In this document: piece by piece, positions 25,742 through 30,972 of the stretch | Layout: each line of letters starts with the position of its first letter | Position numbering within the stretch: position 1 is the stretch's first letter | Assembly: GCA_964474655.1 (NCBI GenBank) | Contig: CAYYTU010000036.1 | Location: forward strand, 1 to 30,972 | Source of the DNA: CAYYTU01 sp964474655 | GTDB lineage: Bacteria > Chloroflexota > Anaerolineae > B4-G1 | Reading direction: 5' to 3' | Length of the DNA stretch: 30,972 nt | Translations under genes and position numbers: made by a program | The notes under the pieces: model-generated | The model's database searches: none | What the model saw: only the letters and a program-made list of their open reading frames with translations | Told to the model about the DNA's origin: nothing

Positions 25742-27517
25742 TCACAGAGGCCACAAACAGATCAACAGCGGCACGGCTACCGCCACGATAATCAGCTCCA
25801 GGGGGAGGCCCAACCGCCAGTAGTCGCCGAACTTATACCCGCCCGGCTCCAACACCATCACGTTCGATTGGTGCCCGATCGGTGTGAGAAAGGCGCACGA
25901 CCCTCCGATGGCGACTGCCACCAGGAAGGGATCGGGAGAAGCGCCCAGTCCCTCGGCGACGCTGAGGGCAATTGAGGCCATCAGGACAACGGCAGCCGTG
26001 TTGTTGACCATGTCAGAAAGGAACATCGTCACCAAAAGCAAGACCACCAACATCCCCACCGGAGATAGAACCTGAGAGAGACCCAACATCTGGTTGGCGA
26101 TGAGGGCCGCGCCCCCCGTACTCTCCATCGCCAACCCCAAAGGGATCATAGCGCCCAACAGGATGATGATAGGCCAATTGATGCTTTCGTAAGCTTCGTG
26201 CAGCGTCAACACCCCGGCCACGACCATGGCACAAGCCGCCAGGCTCATCGCGATCTGGACGGGGAGAAGGCCAACAGCAGCGGCAGCCATAGCCGTGCCA
26301 AAGATACCAGTCGAAAGCAGCACGCGCCGAGAACGACCCAATTTTATACCCCGCATCGCCAGCGGCAGACAGCCGAGAGTTTCCAGCGTCTCCCACATCG
26401 TCCCCCGCCGTATCTGGAGCAAGAGCACATCGCCCACCTGCAGCTTAATGCCGCTCAACGGCGCCCGAATCCGTCCGCCGCGTCTCGAAACCGCCAGCAA
26501 GTTCACCCCGTAGCGCCAACGTAAATCCATCTCGCGCGCCGTCTTGCCCACCAGGACCGAATCGGGAGAGATGACGGCCTCGACGGTACCGACCTCGCTG
26601 GATTGGAGCTCTCCCTCATCAATGGCCTTCGATTCCGCCAGGGCCAATCTCGCCTCTCGGATAAACTGTTGCAGATTACCCGCGTCGGCCCGCACGAGCA
26701 AGACATCCCCCTCCTGAATGACCTCAAGACTAGAGGGGGCCGGCAGGCGCTCCTCCCCCCGAATGATACCGACAATCAACACGTCAGCAGCGGTGACCGA
26801 CTCCAGATCTCGCACCGGCTGCCCGGCCAATTTGGCGTCCGTGGAGACCCGCACCTCGCTGAAGTAATCCCCTATCGTGAACAACCGGCGGGTGGAGGCG
26901 CCACCCTTGCGGGTGGGGACCAGACGCCAGCCGACGGACGCGATAAATAGAATGCTGAAAACAGCAATCCCTATGCCCAAGGGGGCGAAGTCGAACATTC
27001 CAAACGGTTCACCCATCGTTTCTGCACGCAAGGTAGCAATGATGATGTTGGGCGGGGTGCCGATCAGGGTCATCATACCGCCAAAGTGAGCGCTGAAAGC
27101 GAGCGGCATCAAGTAATGGGCCGGGGATCGATCACTCTTGTGGGCCATACGGATGGCGACAGGCATAAAAACAGCCAAAGCACCCACGTTATTCATAAAG
27201 GCCGAGCTAAATGCGGCCAATCCGCAGAGAACCGCCAGCTGAACGCTGAGACCATTCCCCGCACCAGAGATCCAGCGCGCCAACAGATCGACGACGCCTG
27301 AGTGCTGCAACCCCTGACTGCAGACCAGCACCGCCGCCACAGTCACCACAGCGGGATGGCTATACCCCACAAAAGCCTGATCGGGCGAGATGATACCGAC
27401 GATGACGAGCAAAATAATCCCCAGCAAGGCCACCAAATCGTAACGCCATCGCCGAGTCATAGGCAGAACGAGGATCATTAACGTGACCAGATAGACGATA
27501 CCTTGCTCAATTGTCAT
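25742..27517 (-). CDS. SLC13/DASS-family permease with two RCK_C (TrkA-C) domains
   Basis: 591 residues; AGGAG at 27523-27527 upstream on the minus strand. Two membrane halves flank a soluble middle. The first half includes AFSSAFMNNVGALAVFMPVA and LIGTPPNIIIA, a substrate/Na+ hairpin motif of the family. The middle holds RCK_C 1 (about 215-285, LAGQPVRDLESVTAADVLIVGIIR) and RCK_C 2 (about 305-380, LVGKTAREMDLRWRYGVNLLAVSR). The second half repeats the pattern with DMVNNTAAVVLMASIAL and TPIGHQSNVMV. Such proteins carry di/tricarboxylates or sulfate, coupled to Na+, with the RCK_C pair sensing a ligand in the cytoplasm. The substrate cannot be read. Appears to be a single-gene unit; dispersed-repeat copies lie on both sides. 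Confidence 0.9.
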   Translation of the reverse strand: MTIEQGIVYLVTLMILVLPMTRRWRYDLVALLGIILLVIVGIISPDQAFVGYSHPAVVTVAAVLVCSQGLQHSGVVDLLARWISGAGNGLSVQLAVLCGLAAFSSAFMNNVGALAVFMPVAIRMAHKSDRSPAHYLMPLAFSAHFGGMMTLIGTPPNIIIATLRAETMGEPFGMFDFAPLGIGIAVFSILFIASVGWRLVPTRKGGASTRRLFTIGDYFSEVRVSTDAKLAGQPVRDLESVTAADVLIVGIIRGEERLPAPSSLEVIQEGDVLLVRADAGNLQQFIREARLALAESKAIDEGELQSSEVGTVEAVISPDSVLVGKTAREMDLRWRYGVNLLAVSRRGGRIRAPLSGIKLQVGDVLLLQIRRGTMWETLETLGCLPLAMRGIKLGRSRRVLLSTGIFGTAMAAAAVGLLPVQIAMSLAACAMVVAGVLTLHEAYESINWPIIILLGAMIPLGLAMESTGGAALIANQMLGLSQVLSPVGMLVVLLLVTMFLSDMVNNTAAVVLMASIALSVAEGLGASPDPFLVAVAIGGSCAFLTPIGHQSNVMVLEPGGYKFGDYWRLGLPLELIIVAVAVPLLICLWPL

Positions 27518-27968
27518 ATAATCTCCTAACCTCGATCAAGCCAGCGCTTGACGTTAGTATCCATCTGATAAGTCATATTGGCCCCGTACAACCAACGACG
27601 CTTCGTTCTTATTCTGATCGTCCAGCTGACCTTCCAGGGAACCGATGGCCCCTCTGGCAAAGAGGTCTATTTTACAGCTTAACTCCTGCAGTTTAGCGAC
27701 TCCAGACTTCGGAAGGCCAAAGTATCTGCTCCTCAAAAATTTGAAAAGTGCAGAAGTCAAGTTATAGACAAGATTCTCGACACGAAGACCTTGAGAGGGC
27801 TGCGCCACCACGCCATCTTCAGAAGTGGTACTTCCAGGGAACACCTGTGTCAGCGGGGTTCCTACATTCGATAGTGTAGCAATTTACCTATGTTTCGTCA
27901 AGAAAGTTTATGAGCTGCCTCCCCTGCCCAGACACCCAACGTCCAATCCGCATCCCTACATGGATCAA

Positions 27969-27994
27969 GCGGGAGGATACGAACATCCTCCCGC
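27969..27994. repeat. perfect 10-bp hairpin
   Basis: GCGGGAGGAT (27969-27978), loop ACGAAC, ATCCTCCCGC (27985-27994). No T-rich tail on either side. It lies 10 bp from the end of dispersed-repeat copy 3. Confidence 0.65.
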
Positions 27995-28004
27995 CTGGTA
28001 TATC

Positions 28005-28158
28005 GGGGTTTCGAAGCAGGTCGCCCAGCAAAAATGCCCTCAAGGCCGCAGAGCGTGCTTAGACGTGAACAAAACGAAGCTGAGGTTGACACGCTCGATA
28101 AACGTGACCGTAGGCAATCTAGTGCGTCCGGGCTACCCTAGAATCGCTTCGTTTGCCC
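28005..28158 (-). repeat. dispersed ~155-bp repeat, copy 3 (inverted)
   Basis: The reverse complement starts GGGCAAACGAAGCGATTCTA and ends GACCTGCTTCGAAACCCC. It is the only copy on the minus strand; with copies 2 and 4 it brackets the permease and the AOR gene in opposite orientations. Confidence 0.8.
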
Positions 28159-28310
28159 ATATTCAGGGGTCAAAACCAGCGTCAGGCGTAATCTTCAGGG
28201 ACTCACTTCTCCAGAAGGATGTGTCCCGCAATCCCTATGAGGTAAGCAAATCCAGCGATATTGCAGAAACTACTACCCCCCCCGCCTCACGCCGTATCAT
28301 CACCGACTGA

Positions 28311-30170
28311 TCAAGCTAACCAGCCTAACCCGAGAGATTCAAGGGTCTCCGCGGTGGGCAAGCCTGTCTCCACGTTCCACCCCATCGAGGCGTAATAGCT
28401 ATCGAGCGCCACGTCCAGATCGACGGTCTGCCCTTCGCCGCGCCCATCGGGGGCCGGTTCTTGCAAGAAGCGTGTCGGCAGCATATCGTCCGCGCGATCG
28501 AAGCCAAACGAGGCGTTGATCACGCGCTCCAGATTGATCACGCGCTCGGCGGACCGCAGCAGCTCCTCCTTGGTCACCGTCCGGCCCACCGCCGAAGAGA
28601 GCAGTCCCGCCCAGGTGGAAGGTTTGATCGCCAGCGTGATGGAGGAGAAGAGACAAACGCCCAACATATTGGTGGCCATCGAGAGCTCCTGGAGCGGCTT
28701 AACCCAGGATTTCTCGCCATCCTCCAGATAATCCACATCCTGCACGATATCCAACTCCGGCTCGCGGTAGCCAAAAGCGTCGATAGCAGAGGCGTAGGGG
28801 CGCAGGTGATCTGCCCCACGAGGCGAGACGCTGTGGACCACAGACTCGCCCTTGCTGGCCCGAACGCCATCAGAGGCCATCTCCAGGCCTTTGACGTGCA
28901 TGGCGGCTTTCTCCGCCGCCGGCCCCATCTGCTCGGCCGCGCGCTTCACTCCGTCGGCCAGCAGGTCCCCCAATCCCTCGCGGCGTGCGATCTGTTTGAC
29001 CAGTTCGACCACCGCCTCCCCGTTGCCCCAGGAGAGATCGAGCCCGCCGGTCTGCTCATCGGTGAGCAAGCCATCATCGTACCACTCCATCGCCGTGGCG
29101 ATGACCTGTCCGGCGGAGATGACGTCGAGCCCCAGGTCGTTGGCCAGGTGATTGGCAGCCGCTACGGCGTTCAGGTCGGTGACCAGGCACTTGCTGCCGA
29201 AGGCCGCCACGGTCTCATATTCGGGGCCGCCGCCGTGCATCCCGCTGTATGGCCCCTCTTTGATGGTGGTGACGCGCCCGCAGCTGATGGGACAACCGTA
29301 ACACGCATAAGCCTTGACCTCCAGGGTCTCGTGGTAAGCCTCGTGACCGAGCGATTCAATTCCCTCCAGGAACGTGGTCTGCTGCCAGTTCTTGGTGGGC
29401 AGGATGCCCAGGGCATTGATGGCATCGTAGAAAGAGGGTGTGCCGAAGGGCGCCAGCTCGTCGGCCACGAAGGCTTCCTCGAAGAGCTCCTCACGGGCCG
29501 CAGCGGCGCGCTCTTTCAGCGTATCCTCGTCAGCAATGGGGAGTTGCTGGGTGCCTCGCACAGCGAGCGCCTTCAGGTTCTTGGAGCCCATCAGCGCCCC
29601 GACACCTCCTCGACCAGCCGCGCGATGTTTATCATTCATCACAGCCGCGAAGAGGACACGATTCTCACCGGCCGGGCCGATAGACGCGATCTGGACATTT
29701 TTGTCGTCGAGCGTGTCCCGGATCAGATCCTCAGTCTCGCTAACTCCCTTCCCCCAGAGATTGGCTGCGTCTTCGATCGCCACCTCGTCATCCTGGATCG
29801 ATACGTAGACCGGCTTTTCGGCCTTACCGGTGATCACGATCAGGTCCCAGCCAGCGCGTTTGATCTGGGGAGCCAGTTTGCCCCCCGCATTGGAAAGCCC
29901 CAGCGTGCCCGTAGCGGGAGAGCGGAAGACGATGTTCCACCGTCCGCTGGTGGGCGCGGCGGTGCCGGTGAGCGGCCCAGTGGCGAAGATGAGCGGCTGG
30001 GCCGGATCGAAAGCCTCAAGATCGGCGTCCATCAGCTCGTAGAACAGCCGCACGGCTACCCCTTCACCGCCCACGTAATCCTCGAACCATTCCTCTGGTA
30101 TTTCTTGCGTGGTGACCTCGCCGGAGGTCAAGTCCACGAACAATGCACGTCCTGCATATCCTTTCATCAT
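28311..30170 (-). CDS. aor: tungsten-containing aldehyde:ferredoxin oxidoreductase (AOR family)
   Basis: 619 residues; AGGAG (minus) at 30177-30181, six bases before the ATG. The N-terminal domain shows the AOR pterin-binding pattern (YAGRALFVDLTSGEVTTQEIP, VGGEGVAVRLFYELM, FATGPLTGTAAPTSGRWNIVFRSP, GPAGENRVLFAAVMNDKHRAAGRGGVGALMGSKNLKALAV). The 4Fe-4S ligands are Cys290, Cys293, Cys297 (CYGCPISC) and Cys506 (NMLGVCLF). Their spacing closely matches Pyrococcus AOR (288, 291, 295, 494, from memory). The family oxidises aldehydes to acids with ferredoxin as acceptor at a tungsto-bispterin site; the exact aldehyde is unknown. No ferredoxin or cofactor gene is adjacent. Transcription starts far upstream, through a structured leader with a terminator, suggesting regulated elongation. 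Confidence 0.93.
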   Translation of the reverse strand: MMKGYAGRALFVDLTSGEVTTQEIPEEWFEDYVGGEGVAVRLFYELMDADLEAFDPAQPLIFATGPLTGTAAPTSGRWNIVFRSPATGTLGLSNAGGKLAPQIKRAGWDLIVITGKAEKPVYVSIQDDEVAIEDAANLWGKGVSETEDLIRDTLDDKNVQIASIGPAGENRVLFAAVMNDKHRAAGRGGVGALMGSKNLKALAVRGTQQLPIADEDTLKERAAAAREELFEEAFVADELAPFGTPSFYDAINALGILPTKNWQQTTFLEGIESLGHEAYHETLEVKAYACYGCPISCGRVTTIKEGPYSGMHGGGPEYETVAAFGSKCLVTDLNAVAAANHLANDLGLDVISAGQVIATAMEWYDDGLLTDEQTGGLDLSWGNGEAVVELVKQIARREGLGDLLADGVKRAAEQMGPAAEKAAMHVKGLEMASDGVRASKGESVVHSVSPRGADHLRPYASAIDAFGYREPELDIVQDVDYLEDGEKSWVKPLQELSMATNMLGVCLFSSITLAIKPSTWAGLLSSAVGRTVTKEELLRSAERVINLERVINASFGFDRADDMLPTRFLQEPAPDGRGEGQTVDLDVALDSYYASMGWNVETGLPTAETLESLGLGWLA

Positions 30171-30251
30171 TCACAGCTCCTCGTCGCTTAGCCCAACGTA
30201 TAGTCGGGGGGTATTGGACAGCAACTGCTGCTCGCAGCGCTGTCGATGATT

Positions 30252-30312
30252 GAAAAACGCAAAAAGGAGGCGCTCACCGCGCGATCACCATCGCGGGGCG
30301 AGAGCCTCCTTT
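30252..30312 (-). terminator. intrinsic terminator in the AOR leader (attenuator candidate)
   Basis: Read on the minus strand: AAAGGAGGC and GCCTCCTTT form the outer stem (30304-30312 with 30263-30271, extended by CTC/GAG past one mismatch). CGCGAT-GGTG-ATCGCG forms the inner stem (30280-30295). TTTTTGCGTTTTT follows (30253-30265). No minus-strand gene lies upstream, and the AOR start codon is about 80 bp further on, so it can only act in the AOR leader. Confidence 0.75.
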
Positions 30313-30319
30313 GCAAACA

Positions 30320-30382
30320 CGGCGGGCGCCAGAGTTCCCCCTGGCACCGTATCGCTCATCCCCTCCGGTAGAGGGCGATGAG
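30320..30382 (-). promoter_or_regulatory. structured leader element upstream of AOR (riboswitch candidate)
   Basis: On the minus strand two strong stem-loops precede the terminator. The first is CTCATC-G-CCCTC-TACCG-GAGGG-GATGAG (30355-30382). The second is GGTGCCAG with CTGGCGCC around an 8-base loop (30325-30348, one G-U pair). A CCTCCG just upstream (30385-30390) can pair with CGGAGG in the first loop region. Two stems followed by a terminator, ahead of a tungsten-enzyme gene, is the architecture expected of a cofactor- or metal-sensing riboswitch. The Moco/Tuco RNA family is the first to test, but I could not match its consensus from memory. Confidence 0.45.
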
Positions 30383-30457
30383 TCGGAGGAAAATAGCCTG
30401 TAGTACTCTACACCCAGTCTATGCAAGCCCAAACAGCCGGGCGCAAGCGCTGACTCC

Positions 30458-30486
30458 ATTCTACCATAGATACCAGGCTCGTTCAA
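30458..30486 (-). promoter_or_regulatory. AOR promoter
   Basis: On the minus strand: TTGAAC (30486-30481), a 17-bp spacer and TAGAAT (30463-30458). Transcription from here gives a leader of about 280 nt carrying the structured element and the terminator. Confidence 0.6.
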
Positions 30487-30501
30487 CAATTTGGATCTGA
30501 T

Positions 30502-30656
30502 GGCAAACGAAGCAGTTCCAAACCCTAGACGCATTATCTTGCCTACAGGCGCGTTTACCGAGTGTATCAACCCCAGCTTCGTTTGCCTTGTTCGCATCTG
30601 AGCACACTCTGTGGCATTGAAGGCGCTTTCGCAGGCTATTCGCTTCGAAAGCCCAA
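30502..30656 (+). repeat. dispersed ~155-bp repeat, copy 4
   Basis: Begins GGCAAACGAAGC (30502-30513), whose perfect inverted partner GCTTCGTTTGCC lies at 30576-30587. Middle block GCGTTTACCGAGTGTATCAA is identical to copy 1. Ends CGCTTCGAAAGCCCAAC. It lies just upstream of the AOR promoter. Confidence 0.8.
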
Positions 30657-30706
30657 CTGACTTCACGGACAATGCAAAGAGAGATCAAGCAATCGACTGT
30701 AAACGA

Positions 30707-30749
30707 TCAAGGTTTTTTTAGCAAAGTGTCAAGGTTTTTTAGCAAAATG
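30707..30749 (+). repeat. two tandem T-rich repeats (IS21-like end?)
   Basis: TCAAGGTTTTTTTAGCAAAGTG (22 bp with seven T) is followed directly by a 21-bp unit with six T ending AGCAAAATG, then TC. Tandem units starting TGTCAAG with a T-run and AGCAAA recall the transposase-binding repeats at IS21-family ends. No transposase is visible in the remaining 220 bp. Confidence 0.5.
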
Positions 30750-30763
30750 TCTAACTTACATGA

Positions 30764-30792
30764 CAGACAGATTCTTTCTCATATGTTATACT
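30764..30792 (+). promoter_or_regulatory. possible promoter for the gene at the right edge
   Basis: TATACT (30787-30792) is a good -10 box. CAGACA 17 bp upstream is a poor -35. About 155 bp before the ATG at 30949. Confidence 0.3.
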
Positions 30793-30882
30793 AGAATGAA
30801 AATGTTGCACTGTCACCAAAGGAAGCAAGCCATCAAAGCATTACACTTACCAAGCTATCCTCAAGGAGGTGAGCCCCATGCC

Positions 30883-30927
30883 ATGAACCAGACGCGAAGC
30901 AAGTCCATTTATATTCATGTCACATAA
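30883..30927 (+). CDS. possible 14-residue leader peptide
   Basis: ATG 30883 to TAA 30925-30927 encodes MNQTRSKSIYIHVT. A strong AAGGAGG (30863-30869) precedes it, at better distance from another ATG (30878) that stops after two codons. A good ribosome binding site with no long frame behind it suggests a leader peptide or translated attenuator for the gene at 30949, or a fortuitous match. Confidence 0.3.
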   Translation: MNQTRSKSIYIHVT

Positions 30928-30948
30928 AGATTTAGGAGGTTCTGACAA

Positions 30949-30972
30949 ATGAGAAAGCGATTACCTTCTGTT
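30949..30972 (+). CDS. start of a gene running off the right edge (partial)
   Basis: ATG 30949 with AGGAGG at 30934-30939. Encodes MRKRLPSV up to the window end. The basic start could be the n-region of a signal peptide. No product can be assigned. Confidence 0.5.

Larger units (their letters stand above)
27518..28310. other. long intergenic region between the permease and AOR genes
   Basis: No convincing gene. A minus-strand frame at 27554-27844 (96 codons) has no recognisable domain or ribosome binding site. The region contains the hairpin at 27969 and dispersed-repeat copy 3. The permease promoter should be within about 200 bp of 27517 but was not identified with confidence. Confidence 0.5.

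Noticed and set aside
27554..27844. A 96-codon minus-strand frame in the intergenic region
   Set aside because: No ribosome binding site, no domain, and a composition like translated non-coding DNA. Left as unassigned, not called a gene.
25310..28158. Composite transposon with inverted repeat copies 2 and 3 bracketing the SLC13-type permease
   Set aside because: The repeats encode no transposase and a fourth copy exists outside. Opposite orientation alone does not show joint mobility.
27825..28310. A 161-codon plus-strand frame, and similar frames at 25067-25393 and 30274-30672 sharing the text SxNxxVG
   Set aside because: The shared residues come from translating the ~155-bp dispersed repeat. 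Similarity continues outside any one frame, so it is a DNA-level repeat, not a protein family.
28461..30191. A 576-codon plus-strand frame opposite the AOR gene
   Set aside because: AOR is supported by all four Fe-S cysteines and many family motifs. The opposite frame shows only low-complexity Arg/Gly/Gln text.
30361..30400. Fluoride riboswitch on the plus strand (GGGCGATGAG-like start)
   Set aside because: Only the first few bases resemble the motif. The conserved downstream pairing and pseudoknot segments are absent, and no plus-strand gene follows nearby.
19006..30656. CRISPR array
   Set aside because: The repeats are ~155 bp, kilobases apart and in both orientations, with no short regular spacers and no cas genes.

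Overview
The window looks like a scaffold from an uncultured, GC-rich Chloroflexota (Anaerolineae-like) bacterium. This placement is inferred from several features: a giant secreted Rhs/YD-repeat protein; secreted proteins carrying a recurrent xYLPxxxR motif; in-frame copies of the CCCTTCGAC…GCTCAGGGC interspersed repeat; a Ser/Thr kinase with an extracytoplasmic lectin-like sensor; and a tungsten aldehyde:ferredoxin oxidoreductase. A run of exactly 100 N (13909-14008) marks it as a scaffolded assembly. No rRNA, tRNA or CRISPR array was seen.

Layout. (1) 1-2374: the end of an upstream gene, a membrane-anchored sulfatase/phosphoglycerol-transferase-like protein, and a VapBC toxin-antitoxin pair with its own promoter and AT palindromes. 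(2) 2408-3304: the orphan C-terminal tip of an Rhs protein, then a very small lipoprotein. (3) 3340-16796: the main accessory locus. It starts with a promoter, a leader and a strong intrinsic terminator lying before the coding start. A 2159-residue secreted Rhs protein follows, whose AT-richer C-terminal domain looks like a caspase-fold (clan CD) peptidase with a His2002/Cys2047 dyad. Next come a small membrane-anchored candidate immunity protein, a small secreted protein, a secreted multidomain protein of about 1640 residues (split by the assembly gap), and a small secreted protein. (4) 16894-18983: a MarR-type regulator with a palindromic operator on its own promoter, then a broken ABC exporter (frameshift plus loss of the Walker A half). 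(5) 19357-25348: a membrane Ser/Thr kinase, a PhoD-like phosphodiesterase, an ECF-S-like membrane protein and a YihY/BrkB membrane protein. (6) 25742-30486, minus strand: an SLC13/DASS permease with two RCK_C domains, and a tungsten-type AOR preceded by a promoter, a structured leader and a terminator that resemble a riboswitch-type attenuator. (7) 30502-30972: a dispersed repeat, two tandem T-rich repeats like an IS21-type end, a tiny leader ORF and the first codons of a further gene.

The strongest candidate for a little-described system is the Rhs locus. The proposed model is a secreted Rhs carrier delivering a caspase-like protease tip, an adjacent inner-membrane protein whose soluble domain faces outward as immunity, and transcription controlled by an attenuator-like leader. 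The base composition of the tip and first downstream gene, and a duplicated 41-bp segment near the cassette's right edge, suggest the tip/immunity pair was swapped in as a unit. Separately, a dispersed repeat of about 155 bp occurs four times between 19.1 and 30.7 kb. One copy supplies the last codons of the YihY-family gene.
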